Source of the DNA: Bacteroidales bacterium UBA1714
GTDB taxonomy: Bacteria; Bacteroidota; Bacteroidia; Bacteroidales; Paludibacteraceae
Assembly (NCBI GenBank): GCA_002317295.1
Contig: DCIY01000020.1
Coordinates: forward strand, 1-51,517
Length of the DNA stretch: 51,517 bases
Direction of reading: 5' to 3'
The position numbers and the translations under genes are program-made. Positions 7,046 to 15,189 of the stretch are shown one piece after another. The notes beneath the pieces were generated by a model. That model was not told the DNA's origin. It saw only the letters and a program-made list of their open reading frames with translations, and made no database searches. Position 1 is the stretch's first letter. Every line of letters begins with the position of its first letter.

Positions 7046-9340
7046 TTAGCGCATCAACTTCGCGCCATCGCCTTCAAAATCGTGATCTCTGCGATGCTCT
7101 TTGTGCTCAGGTCTTGGGCCACGACGCTCAGGTCTTGGACCGCGATCACCGCGTGCAGGACGCTCCGGACGCTCCGGCTCTACATAGCCTTCAGGTTTCT
7201 CCTTCAGCGCACGGGCAGAGAGTTTGAACTTACCGGTTTTTTCATCGATTTCCAAGAGTTTGATCATGATCTTATCTCCCTCTTTGATACCGGTTTCTTC
7301 CATCGTCTCGTAGCGTTTCCAATCGATCTCCGAGATGTGCAGCAGTCCTTCCTTACCCGGCATAAACTCTACAAAGCAACCGTAAGGCATGATGCTCTTC
7401 ACAGTGCTCTGGTAGGTCTCGCCTACTTCCGGCAGGGCTACAATAGCCTTAATCTTGGCAATGGCAGCTGCCATGGCTTCACCGTTGTTGGAGGCAATCT
7501 CCACTTTACCGCCTTTCTCGTCTTCGTCGATGCTGACTACAGCGCCGGTCTCAGCCTGGATACCTTGTATAATCTTACCGCCGGGACCAATCACGGCACC
7601 AATCATATCCTTCGGGATATAGAAACTGGTGATGCGTGGTGCATGAGGTTTGAGTTCCGGACGTGGAGCAGGCATGGTCTCCAATATCTTATCCAAAATA
7701 TACATACGAGCCTGATGGGCCTGTGCCAATGCGTTCTCCAGCACTTCGTAACTCAGTCCGTCCACCTTGATATCCATCTGGCAGGCAGTCAGACCATCAC
7801 GCGTACCCGTGGTCTTAAAGTCCATATCACCCAGGTGATCCTCGTCACCTAAGATATCACTCAAAATCTTATAATTGAGCTTATCTCCTACCAACTCACT
7901 AATCATACCCATGGCGATACCGCTCACCGGTTTGATCAATGGTACACCGGCGTCCATCAAGGCTAAGCAACCGGCACAAACGGTAGCCATAGAAGACGAA
8001 CCGTTACTCTCCAAAATATCACTCACTACGCGTACGCTGTACGGAAAATCTTCCGGAACCATGTTCTTGAGGGCACGGCAGGCCAGGTTACCATGACCGA
8101 TCTCACGACGACCTACACCGCGAGCCGCTTTGGCTTCACCCGTAGCAAAGGGTGGGAAATTATAATGGAGTAGGAACTTTTCACTACCTTGAATCAATGC
8201 CTCGTCCACCATCTTCTCGTCACGACTGGTACCCAGCGTAACGGTACTTAACGATTGGGTCTCACCGCGGGTAAAGATAGCCGAACCGTGAGGACCGGGC
8301 AGATAACCCACTTCGCACCAGATAGGACGAATGTCCGTGGTCTTACGACCATCCAGACGCTTGCCTTCGTCCAGTACAGCACGACGCATGGCCTCTTTTT
8401 CTACATCATGATAGTAGCGGTCCACCATCGCAGCCACTTCGTCTACATCAATACCCATTGCCTCAGCACGGGCTTGCATATAGTCGAGTTTCTCTTCCTT
8501 GAAGTCTTTGCAAATCTGACTGAACATCTCTTCACGATGATGCTTGTCGGTGTCGGCACTGGTAGCTTGAGCATAAGCGCGAGCATAGGAAAAATCGTGC
8601 ACAGCCTGCTTCAACTCGTCATCGTTTACCTCGTGGCAATATTCGCGTTTCGCCTCTTTGCCATAGGCTTTCATCATCTCATTGATGGCCAGACACTGCG
8701 GTTTGATGGCTTCGTGAGCGGCGCGAATAGCCTCCAGCATCACGGCTTCGGGTACTTCCTTCATCTCACCTTCCACCATCATGATATTTTCATACGTGGC
8801 AGCCACCATCAACTCCAGGTCGGCCTGCTCGCATTGTTCAAAAGTCGGGTTAATCACCATCTGACCATTCACTCTGGCCACGCGCACTTCGCTCACGGGA
8901 CCGTCAAATGGGATATCGGAACATGCCAGAGCGGCACCTGCGGCCAAACCGGCAATCGACTCCGGCATATCAATGCCGTCAGCCGAATACATGGTAACGT
9001 TCACAAACGTCTCTGCATGATAATTGGCAGGAAACAGAGGACGAAGGGCACGGTCAATCAGACGGGCAATCAGAATCTCATAATCCGATGCCTTGCCTTC
9101 ACGACGGGTAAATCCTCCGGGGAAACGACCTGCACTGGCAAATTTTTCTTTGTACTCCACAGTCAACGGCATAAAATCGGTGCCGGGAACTGCATCTTTG
9201 GCGCTACATACGGTAGCGAGAATCATCGTGTTACCTATCGTAGCCATCACAGCACCATCGGCTTGCTTGGCCAACTTACCGGTCTCCAGTTTGATAACTC
9301 GACCATCCGGTAACGCGATCTCTTTGGTAATAATGTTCAT
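7046..9340 (-). CDS. pnp: Polyribonucleotide nucleotidyltransferase (PNPase)
   Basis: A 764-residue PNPase, the trimeric 3'-5' phosphorolytic exoribonuclease of RNA decay. Two RNase PH-like modules are present: the first starts with IALPDGRVIKLETGKLAKQADG and FPGGFTRREGK, the second with GKRLDGRKTTDIRPIWCEVG and GSAIFTRGETQ. A KH domain follows (GAVIGPGGKIIQ, about residues 570-625), then an S1 domain (about 632-706). The last 55 residues are a basic, Arg/Pro/Glu-rich tail. It is monocistronic, with a consensus promoter about 60 nt upstream and a bidirectional terminator at its end. Confidence 0.97.
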   Translation of the reverse strand: MNIITKEIALPDGRVIKLETGKLAKQADGAVMATIGNTMILATVCSAKDAVPGTDFMPLTVEYKEKFASAGRFPGGFTRREGKASDYEILIARLIDRALRPLFPANYHAETFVNVTMYSADGIDMPESIAGLAAGAALACSDIPFDGPVSEVRVARVNGQMVINPTFEQCEQADLELMVAATYENIMMVEGEMKEVPEAVMLEAIRAAHEAIKPQCLAINEMMKAYGKEAKREYCHEVNDDELKQAVHDFSYARAYAQATSADTDKHHREEMFSQICKDFKEEKLDYMQARAEAMGIDVDEVAAMVDRYYHDVEKEAMRRAVLDEGKRLDGRKTTDIRPIWCEVGYLPGPHGSAIFTRGETQSLSTVTLGTSRDEKMVDEALIQGSEKFLLHYNFPPFATGEAKAARGVGRREIGHGNLACRALKNMVPEDFPYSVRVVSDILESNGSSSMATVCAGCLALMDAGVPLIKPVSGIAMGMISELVGDKLNYKILSDILGDEDHLGDMDFKTTGTRDGLTACQMDIKVDGLSYEVLENALAQAHQARMYILDKILETMPAPRPELKPHAPRITSFYIPKDMIGAVIGPGGKIIQGIQAETGAVVSIDEDEKGGKVEIASNNGEAMAAAIAKIKAIVALPEVGETYQSTVKSIMPYGCFVEFMPGKEGLLHISEIDWKRYETMEETGIKEGDKIMIKLLEIDEKTGKFKLSARALKEKPEGYVEPERPERPARGDRGPRPERRGPRPEHKEHRRDHDFEGDGAKLMR

Positions 9341-9404
9341 TGTTTTGTTTCGTTAACGGGTATCCTTTATACCCAAAATATATTTTAGACTCCTAAAATC
9401 GCTG

Positions 9405-9436
9405 CAAAAGTAATGTTTTTTTTTGAATTATGCAAA
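9405..9436 (-). promoter_or_regulatory. Promoter of pnp
   Basis: Minus strand TTTG (9436-9433), 20 bases, TACTTTTG (9412-9405). Leader of about 60 nt. Confidence 0.75.
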
Positions 9437-9437
9437 T

Positions 9438-10715
9438 TTACCAGGCAAAAAGTGGGAATTTGACCATTTCAGCATTCACTTCCTCTCTCACTTTCCCGAT
9501 CACTTTCTCATCTTCCGGCGCAGCCAATACGCGATCGATCAGTTCCACAATCCACGGCATCCGATCTTCTTTTAGTCCGCGGGTCGTGATAGCCGGCGTA
9601 CCAAATCGCAATCCGCTGGTTTGGAACGGACTGCGGCTGTCAAACGGCACCATGTTCTTGTTCGTGGTGATATCGGCGCTCACCAGTGCATGCTCGGCCA
9701 GTTTGCCGGTCAACTCGGGGAACTTCGTTCTCAGATCCACCAGCATGGAGTGGTTGTCCGTACCGCCGGAGATAATCTTATACCCGCGTTCCATAAACGC
9801 TTGGGCCATGGCGGCCGCATTGGTCTTCACCTGTTGCTGATACACCTTAAACTCTGGTTGCAACGCTTCGCCAAACGCAACGGCCTTGGCGGCAATCACA
9901 TGCTCCAGCGGACCGCCTTGGGTACCGGGGAAGACAGCGCTGTCCAATAGTGCAGACATCATCTTCACCTCACCCTTCGGGGTGGTCTTTCCCCAAGGAT
10001 TGGCAAAGTCCTTCCCCATCAAAATCACCCCTCCGCGTGGACCGCGAAGGGTCTTATGGGTCGTGGAAGTGACAATATGCGCATAACGCAACGGGTTATC
10101 CAGCAGTCCGGCGGCAATCAGTCCGGCAGGGTGGGCCATATCTACCATAAAAATGGCGCCTATCTCATCGGCCACTTTGCGGATGCGTGCATAGTCCCAT
10201 TCTCTGGAGTAGGCACTCGCACCGGCAATAATGAGTTTCGGGCGCTCGCTGCGCGCTTTGCTCTCCAACTCATCATAATCGACCCGTCCCGTTTGCTCGT
10301 TCAGACTGTAATCAATGGCATGAAACATCAGTCCGGAAAAGTTGACACTGCTGCCGTGACTGAGGTGTCCGCCGTGACTGAGATTCAGTCCCATAAACGT
10401 GTCACCTGCCTTCATACAGGCCATAAACACAGCCATGTTGGCTTGGGCCCCAGAGTGGGGTTGCACATTCACATACTCGGCACCAAACAGTTGTTTGAGA
10501 CGCATGCGAGCCAGTTCTTCGGCCTCATCGACTACTTCGCATCCACCATAATAGCGGTGCCCGGGGTATCCTTCGGCATACTTGTTGGTCAGCACCGAAC
10601 CCATGGCTTCCATGACTTGATCGCTCACATAGTTTTCACTGGCAATCAGCTCTATTCCGCGTGTTTGACGTTCACGCTCACGCTCAATGATTGAGAAAAT
10701 TTCCGTATCACGCAT
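9438..10715 (-). CDS. glyA: Serine hydroxymethyltransferase
   Basis: A 425-residue PLP enzyme converting serine and tetrahydrofolate to glycine and methylene-tetrahydrofolate, the main source of one-carbon units. Signature segments: RQTRGIELIASENYVS, NKYAEGYPGHRYYGG, NVQPHSGAQANMAV, DMAHPAGLIAAG and the PLP-lysine motif TSTTHKTLRGPRGG around residue 225. Length is normal. The stop codon lies two bases from the upstream edge of the pnp promoter, so the pnp promoter is packed against glyA. It is probably monocistronic from its own promoter at about 10736. Confidence 0.97.
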   Translation of the reverse strand: MRDTEIFSIIERERERQTRGIELIASENYVSDQVMEAMGSVLTNKYAEGYPGHRYYGGCEVVDEAEELARMRLKQLFGAEYVNVQPHSGAQANMAVFMACMKAGDTFMGLNLSHGGHLSHGSSVNFSGLMFHAIDYSLNEQTGRVDYDELESKARSERPKLIIAGASAYSREWDYARIRKVADEIGAIFMVDMAHPAGLIAAGLLDNPLRYAHIVTSTTHKTLRGPRGGVILMGKDFANPWGKTTPKGEVKMMSALLDSAVFPGTQGGPLEHVIAAKAVAFGEALQPEFKVYQQQVKTNAAAMAQAFMERGYKIISGGTDNHSMLVDLRTKFPELTGKLAEHALVSADITTNKNMVPFDSRSPFQTSGLRFGTPAITTRGLKEDRMPWIVELIDRVLAAPEDEKVIGKVREEVNAEMVKFPLFAW

Positions 10716-10735
10716 AGTTATTCCATATTACCCTG

Positions 10736-10767
10736 CAAAGATACTGCTTTTTTACGATATACGCAAG
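10736..10767 (-). promoter_or_regulatory. Promoter of glyA
   Basis: Minus strand CTTG (10767-10764, one change from TTTG), 20 bases, TATCTTTG (10743-10736). Leader of only about 17 nt. Confidence 0.6.
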
Positions 10768-10856
10768 AAAATCACATTTTTTTTGCACATATATTGATGT
10801 ATGTCGCAACTTTTTCGTATCTGCGTAGTGCACAACGAGTTTTTCGAATGTGTTAC

Positions 10857-10886
10857 GCGACCTCGACGCGACCTCGACGCGATCTC
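10857..10886. repeat. Short GC-rich 11-bp tandem repeat
   Basis: GCGACCTCGAC occurs twice and then a partial third copy GCGATCTC. It is in the roughly 180-nt gap between the glyA promoter and the end of the chromate-transporter pair; no gene is seen in the gap. Confidence 0.6.
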
Positions 10887-10926
10887 AAGCACACTTACCG
10901 CACCCGTCGCGTCCGCGAGAGTTTCC

Positions 10927-11499
10927 TCACGCGTAGAGCAGGTAACCCACCAAACCGGCGGCCAGAATGCAGAGCATGGGGTGGTCCAGCGCCTGGGCCC
11001 AACGATAACGCTTGGGCACAAAGATGGGAATACAACAAATGACCAGGGCCACGGAGAAGATGATCCAACTGCGGTAATCAATAAACGAGGCCGGTGTCAT
11101 GAGCGTATACGCCGCATGGGCAATAACACAGATGACGGCGATGCGAATGATGCGCATGACGATCTTAAAAACCTTATTGTTCTGCCACCGATCACGAATG
11201 CGGTCATAGATAAAACACACGGTCAGCATAATGATCAGACTGGGAAGAATAATGGCAAAACTGGCCAACAGACTGCCTGCTATCGTTCCCGTGGCCATAT
11301 AACCCGTATACGTGGCACAGTTAAGTCCCACCGGTCCCGGAGTCATCTGACTGACAGCCACAATGTCTACAAACTCGGTTTGGGTTAACCACCCATGGGA
11401 CAATACCTCGTTTTGAATCAACGAGATAACTGCCAGTCCGCCTCCGAATCCCAGAAAACCTACCTTGAGAAAACTCCAAAAAAGTAACCAATAAACCAT
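10927..11499 (-). CDS. ChrA family transporter, second half
   Basis: A 190-residue membrane protein of the CHR (chromate ion transporter) family, short-chain type. The N-terminus shows the CHR signature (FLKVGFLGFGGGLAVISLIQNEV) and the repeat core SQMTPGPVGLNCATYTGY. About five or six hydrophobic segments follow. The ATG at 11499 is preferred; a TTG two codons upstream directly follows the stop of the partner gene. Short CHR proteins work as pairs of opposite-topology halves, so this and the preceding gene should form one transporter. The physiological substrate may be chromate or another oxyanion. It has a complete C-terminus, unlike its partner. Confidence 0.85.
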   Translation of the reverse strand: MVYWLLFWSFLKVGFLGFGGGLAVISLIQNEVLSHGWLTQTEFVDIVAVSQMTPGPVGLNCATYTGYMATGTIAGSLLASFAIILPSLIIMLTVCFIYDRIRDRWQNNKVFKIVMRIIRIAVICVIAHAAYTLMTPASFIDYRSWIIFSVALVICCIPIFVPKRYRWAQALDHPMLCILAAGLVGYLLYA

Positions 11500-11505
11500 A
11501 GGCAA

Positions 11506-11904
11506 TCATAGGTTACGAATCATTCTGACCACGGCGGCCACAATCATGGCTACCACCGCAGGACGTATGCCCCGGAATATGGCCTCGATAGTGGGGTGGT
11601 CCTTATACCCCGTCAGGCACATAGCAATGAGAAGGATAATCACAATGGAAGGAAGAGCTGCGCCGAGAATACAGGCAATAATCCCCTTCCAACCACCAAG
11701 CCGATGACCAATAAAAATGGCGGTATTGATGGCAAATACACCCGGAGCTGCCTGAGCCAGGGCAATCATGTCATAAAACTCGCTTTCTTCAATCCAATGG
11801 TGGCGGTCTACCACTTCCTTTTGGATGAACGGAAGCATGACATAACCGCCTCCTATGGTAAAGAGACCAATCTTAAAGAATGTCCAAAAGAGCTGAATAA
11901 CCAT
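11506..11904 (-). CDS. ChrA family transporter, first half (short)
   Basis: A 132-residue CHR-family protein with FFKIGLFTIGGGYVMLPFIQKEVV and ALAQAAPGVFAINTAIFIG, the same signature as its neighbour. Short-chain CHR proteins usually run to about 170-195 residues; this one stops right after GIRPAVVAMIVAAVVRMIRN, so the last one or two membrane segments appear to be missing. The stop codon lies seven bases before the ATG of the next half, which suggests a deletion that joined the two genes. It follows udk by three bases and is part of the udk-chrA-chrA operon. Whether the pair still transports is uncertain. Confidence 0.8.
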   Translation of the reverse strand: MVIQLFWTFFKIGLFTIGGGYVMLPFIQKEVVDRHHWIEESEFYDMIALAQAAPGVFAINTAIFIGHRLGGWKGIIACILGAALPSIVIILLIAMCLTGYKDHPTIEAIFRGIRPAVVAMIVAAVVRMIRNL

Positions 11905-11907
11905 GGA

Positions 11908-12522
11908 TTAATGCTCCCTCAACTGCTGCTTAATAAACTTGGCCATCATATTAATGGCCGCATTATTATGCCCACCTTGAGGAATAATCACATTGGCATA
12001 GCGCTTGCATGGCTCAATAAACTGCTCATGCATGGGTTTGAGGACCCGCTGATAACGCTCAATCACAGCCTCCACCGTACGGCCACGCTCGACGATATCG
12101 CGCTTGATGACTCGAATCAAACGATCATCGCCATCGGCATCTACAAACACCTTAAGATCCATCAACTCACGCAACTCAGGGTTGTGCAACGTCATAATGC
12201 CCTCTACAATCACAATCTCACTGGGACCAGTGTGAATGGTCTTCTTTTGACGGGTGGAAGTGATGTAGTCATACGTAGGCTGCTCAATGGCTTTGCCTGC
12301 CTTCAGTTCTTGCAAATGACGAATCAATAAGGGCCACTCGAACGCATCGGGATGGTCAAAATTGATCTTCTGACGCTCCTCTACAGGGACGTGGGAGGAA
12401 TCGTTGTAATAAGAGTCTAAAGGGATAACGGTGACTTCGCCTTTGGGTAGGCGTTCTTCAAGTTTTTTGACCACCGTTGTTTTACCCGAGCCGGTGCCGC
12501 CCGCAATGCCGATAATAAACAT
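11908..12522 (-). CDS. udk: Uridine kinase
   Basis: A 204-residue uridine/cytidine kinase of pyrimidine salvage. The P-loop GGTGSGKT is at residues 8-15, followed by DSYYND, NFDHPDAFEW and a PTYDY motif typical of Udk; VIVEGIMTLHNPELRELMDLKVFVD and the lid DGDDRLIRVIKRDIVERGR are also present. The ATG at 12522 is chosen because the family begins at FIIGIAGG and upstream codons overlap the divergent promoter. First gene of an operon with the two ChrA halves; leader about 23 nt. Confidence 0.95.
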   Translation of the reverse strand: MFIIGIAGGTGSGKTTVVKKLEERLPKGEVTVIPLDSYYNDSSHVPVEERQKINFDHPDAFEWPLLIRHLQELKAGKAIEQPTYDYITSTRQKKTIHTGPSEIVIVEGIMTLHNPELRELMDLKVFVDADGDDRLIRVIKRDIVERGRTVEAVIERYQRVLKPMHEQFIEPCKRYANVIIPQGGHNNAAINMMAKFIKQQLREH

Positions 12523-12548
12523 AGAGAGGTATGTTTGAATTCGAGGTG

Positions 12549-12596
12549 CAAAATTACAAAAATATTTGGATATATGCAAAAAAAAATGTAATTTTG
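12549..12596. promoter_or_regulatory. Symmetric divergent promoter udk/queA
   Basis: Minus -7 box CAAAATTA (12549-12556), plus -33 box TTTG (12565-12568), minus -33 box CAAA (12577-12580), plus -7 box TAATTTTG (12589-12596). Both promoters have N20 spacing and share the same 48 bp as an exact dyad. The 11-bp outer arms GCAAAATTACA and TGTAATTTTGC are perfect inverted repeats. Confidence 0.8.
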
Positions 12597-12605
12597 CGCT
12601 CTGTT

Positions 12606-13868
12606 ATGAAAAAAATACTCATTGACGAATATAATTATCCGCTTCCGGACGACAGAATTGCCAAATATCCATTGGCTCAACGCGACCATTCCAAACTGCT
12701 CATCTATCGGGATGGTCAGGTCAGCGAAGATCATTTTTATCACATTGGTGATTATATTCCCGCCCATTCACTCCTTATATATAATAATACGCGCGTGATA
12801 CAGGCCCGCATCGTGTTCCACAAGTCCAGCGGAGCCCGTATTGAGGTATTCTGCCTCGAACCCCTCGCTCCTCGTGACTACCAACTGTCATTGGGTGCCA
12901 CCCAAGAGTGCGTGTGGAAATGTATGATTGGTAACCTCAAAAAGTGGAAAACAGGCGCTCTGGAACTGACCGTGAATACACCCAAACTGGCGGCGACACT
13001 CTATGCAGAACGGCTCTGTACCAATGGCAATACCCATGAGGTGCGATTTACATGGAAAGCACAGGACGGGTGTATGCTGTCCTTTGCCGAGATATTGGAC
13101 GCCATGGGCGAATTGCCTATACCTCCTTACCTCAATCGAGCCACAGAAGAGTCGGATAAACAGACCTACCAAACCGTGTATAGCCGAATCAAAGGCAGCG
13201 TGGCGGCACCTACCGCAGGATTGCATTTTACCCAAGCCGTGTTGGACGATTTGCGTCAACGGGGAATACAAATGCAAGAAGTGACGTTGCATGTGGGAGC
13301 AGGAACATTTCAACCTGTCAAAACCGCAGATGCCAATGAGCATACGATGCACACGGAAATAATCGCCGTTCCCCGTCAGGCCATTGAGGCCATTCGGGAT
13401 AATATCGGCCATATCGTGGCCGTAGGCACCACAAGCATGCGCACGCTCGAAAGCCTGTATTTTATTGGTGTACAGATGGCGGAAGGGCGGAGAGGCGGAG
13501 AGGCGGAAGGGATGAGAGGCGGAGAGGCGGAAGGGCGAGAAGGCGAAGAGATTTGTGTGGGGCAGTTTGAACCATATGAGCGGGAGTATACGCTGACGAC
13601 TCGGGAGGCGATGCAGGCTATTTTGGACTATCTGGATAGCACCCACCAAACCGTATTGCACGCACAAACACAAATCATGATTGAACCCGGGTACGAGTTT
13701 CATGTTGTGGATCAGTTGATTACCAATTTTCACCAACCCAAATCCACCTTGCTGCTGCTCGTCTCCGCATTTGTCAAAGGCGATTGGCGGGTGATGTACG
13801 ATTATGCCCTAAGCCACGATTTTCGTTTCCTCAGTTACGGCGACAGCAATATCCTATTTAGAGTTTAG
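12606..13868 (+). CDS. queA: tRNA preQ1 ribosyltransferase-isomerase QueA with repeat insertion
   Basis: A 420-residue QueA, which transfers and isomerises the ribosyl part of SAM onto preQ1 at tRNA position 34 to give epoxyqueuosine. Motifs: YNYPLPDDRIAKYP, NNTRVIQARI, GSVAAPTAGLHF, LHVGAGTFQPV, VAVGTTSMRTLES and a C-terminal EPGYEFHVVDQLITNFHQPKST-type block. Residues 292-315 (Glu/Gly/Arg-rich) are encoded by nine 8-bp repeats and break the family core after TLESLYFIG; outside this the protein looks intact. The ATG lies only about ten bases after the -7 box, giving a nearly leaderless mRNA. The stop codon is inside a TTTAGAG heptad array. Confidence 0.95.
   Translation: MKKILIDEYNYPLPDDRIAKYPLAQRDHSKLLIYRDGQVSEDHFYHIGDYIPAHSLLIYNNTRVIQARIVFHKSSGARIEVFCLEPLAPRDYQLSLGATQECVWKCMIGNLKKWKTGALELTVNTPKLAATLYAERLCTNGNTHEVRFTWKAQDGCMLSFAEILDAMGELPIPPYLNRATEESDKQTYQTVYSRIKGSVAAPTAGLHFTQAVLDDLRQRGIQMQEVTLHVGAGTFQPVKTADANEHTMHTEIIAVPRQAIEAIRDNIGHIVAVGTTSMRTLESLYFIGVQMAEGRRGGEAEGMRGGEAEGREGEEICVGQFEPYEREYTLTTREAMQAILDYLDSTHQTVLHAQTQIMIEPGYEFHVVDQLITNFHQPKSTLLLLVSAFVKGDWRVMYDYALSHDFRFLSYGDSNILFRV
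13479..13550 (+). repeat. Nine in-frame 8-bp units inside queA
   Basis: Nine contiguous octads of type GCGGAGAG / GCGGAAGG with variants GATGAGAG, GCGAGAAG and GCGAAGAG. Total 72 bp, so the reading frame is kept and 24 residues are added. The words resemble the GGCGAAA words in the 45.8-kb spacer (read on the minus strand). Confidence 0.85.
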
Positions 13869-13953
13869 AGTTTAGAGTTTAGAGAACGGCCTTTGGCCTA
13901 CAATCATCAATCCATCATTAGGCCTTTGGCCGATCAATCATCAATCCATCATT
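13857..13953. repeat. TTTAGAG heptads plus duplicated hairpin unit before tatD
   Basis: TTTAGAG four times (13857-13884) covering the queA stop codon, then a 33-bp unit twice (13888-13920 and 13921-13953), each made of hairpin GGCCTTTGGCC and words of the type ATCATCAATCCATCATT. The second unit ends one base before the tatD ATG. On the minus strand the unit reads GATTGATC-hairpin-TAATGATGG, like the elements near 17.7, 31.1 and 41.6 kb. Confidence 0.8.
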
Positions 13954-13954
13954 C

Positions 13955-14740
13955 ATGATAGACACCCATGCACATATTGATGACGCGCAGTACAGCGAAC
14001 AGCTGGACGCATATATCGCCCTCCAACAGCAGGATGGAGTAGAGGCCATACTGGTTCCCGGAGTGGATGCTACCAATATGGAGGCGGTTTGGCAGGTATG
14101 CCAGCGTTTTCCGGGATACTTATATCCCGCTATTGGTCTGCACCCGGAAAATATCGGCCAGGACTGGGAAGAACAACTGAACCGGATATACGCTCAACTC
14201 TCAACTGTAGCGGCTGCGCCGCGTTCTCTAACCTATATCGCCATAGGCGAAATAGGTCTCGATTACCACTTTTCCACCGAATATAAGGCCCAACAACATC
14301 AGGCACTTCATCGTCAACTGCAGTGGGCATTGGAATATGATTTGCCGGTGATGATCCATGTAAGAGATGCCACAGAGGATGCACTAAACCTGTTACAAGG
14401 GTATTGCGCACAAGGATTGCGCGGGGTGATGCATTGCTGGAGTGGCAGTAACGAAGTAGCGCTGGAAGTAGTAAAAATGGGATTGTATCTGGGTATAGGA
14501 GGCATCATTACATTTAAGAACTGCCGCCTCAGAGAACACCTGGAGGGCGTCCCGCTACGGCGCATCGTGCTGGAAACCGATTCGCCCTACATGGCCCCTG
14601 TGCCGCATCGGGGTCAGCGCAACGAGAGTCGCTGGATGGCGCAGGTGATGGTCGAACTGGCTCAGGTGTATGGATGCTCCGTGGAGCACATAAATGAGGT
14701 CACAACCGCCAATGCACGGCAGCTTTTTGCACTAAAATAA
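13955..14740 (+). CDS. TatD family metal-dependent hydrolase
   Basis: A 261-residue TatD-type TIM-barrel hydrolase (metal-dependent DNase/exonuclease family). Metal ligands are visible: His5-x-His7 in IDTHAHID, Glu in AIGEIGLDYH (around residue 97), His in PVMIHVRDA, His in GVMHCWSG and Asp in ETDSPYMAPVPHRG. Length and motif order are normal. It follows queA across a heptad/hairpin spacer and may be co-transcribed with it, since no separate promoter consensus is seen. Cellular role of TatD proteins in DNA repair or RNA quality control is not settled. Confidence 0.92.
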   Translation: MIDTHAHIDDAQYSEQLDAYIALQQQDGVEAILVPGVDATNMEAVWQVCQRFPGYLYPAIGLHPENIGQDWEEQLNRIYAQLSTVAAAPRSLTYIAIGEIGLDYHFSTEYKAQQHQALHRQLQWALEYDLPVMIHVRDATEDALNLLQGYCAQGLRGVMHCWSGSNEVALEVVKMGLYLGIGGIITFKNCRLREHLEGVPLRRIVLETDSPYMAPVPHRGQRNESRWMAQVMVELAQVYGCSVEHINEVTTANARQLFALK

Positions 14741-14767
14741 AGAAAAATGCAAAAAAATCATACAAAA

Positions 14768-14799
14768 TTTGGTGATATCAAAATATTTTTGTAATTTTG
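14768..14799 (+). promoter_or_regulatory. Promoter of tRNA-Ser
   Basis: TTTG (14768-14771), 20 bases, TAATTTTG (14792-14799). Precursor leader of about 43 nt. Confidence 0.75.
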
Positions 14800-14846
14800 C
14801 AGTCGATTTTGTGCGGTTTGCCTTTTTTAGGCGTTCGCATGGATGA

Positions 14847-14934
14847 GGAAAGATGCTCGAGTGGTTTAAGAGGCACGCCTGGAAAGCGTGTAAACTCCAA
14901 AAGGGTTTCCGGGGTTCGAATCCCCGCCTTTCCG
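14847..14934 (+). tRNA. tRNA-Ser (GGA)
   Basis: An 88-nt class II tRNA. Anticodon stem CACGC/GCGTG with loop CTGGAAA gives anticodon GGA; there is a long variable arm, T arm CGGGG-TTCGAAT-CCCCG and discriminator G as usual for serine. The seventh acceptor pair is an A-C mismatch. CCA is not encoded. Confidence 0.95.
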
Positions 14935-15045
14935 CAAGAAAGACAAGATTGCGAACAGGTGTGTAGGATATAAACGTGTTTATAGAATACACAGATGTGA
15001 GTAAGATTGGATTCCTTGCAAGGATGCTTCCTGGCAAGGAATGGG

Positions 15046-15148
15046 GATTACGAAGAAATCCCCGCCTTTCTTCCCTTTTGGGTAAGAGGCGATTACGAAG
15101 AAATCCCCGCCTATCTTCCCTTTTAGGTAAGAGGCGATTACGAAGAAA
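15046..15148. repeat. 45-bp direct repeat echoing the tRNA-Ser 3' end
   Basis: A unit beginning GATTACGAAGAAATCCCCGC recurs with exact 45-bp period at 15046, 15091 and (partial) 15136. It contains AATCCCCGCCTTTC (15057-15070), identical over 14 bases to the 3' end of tRNA-Ser at 14919-14932; the second unit has one change. It lies in the leader of the exbB operon or between it and the tRNA. Confidence 0.7.
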
Positions 15149-15189
15149 AACATAATAATAAAAAAACTCATACAAAAAATTCCAAAACA

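Noticed and set aside
8255..9313. Open frames antisense to pnp
   Set aside because: Shadow of the pnp coding bias; no family resemblance.
11506..11904. Frameshifted single chrA gene
   Set aside because: No continuation of the first half was found in another frame; both halves have their own CHR signature start, so a two-gene pair with a shortened first member is the better reading.
15046..15148. 45-bp repeats as a CRISPR array
   Set aside because: Pure tandem units without spacers; tRNA-derived core; no cas genes.
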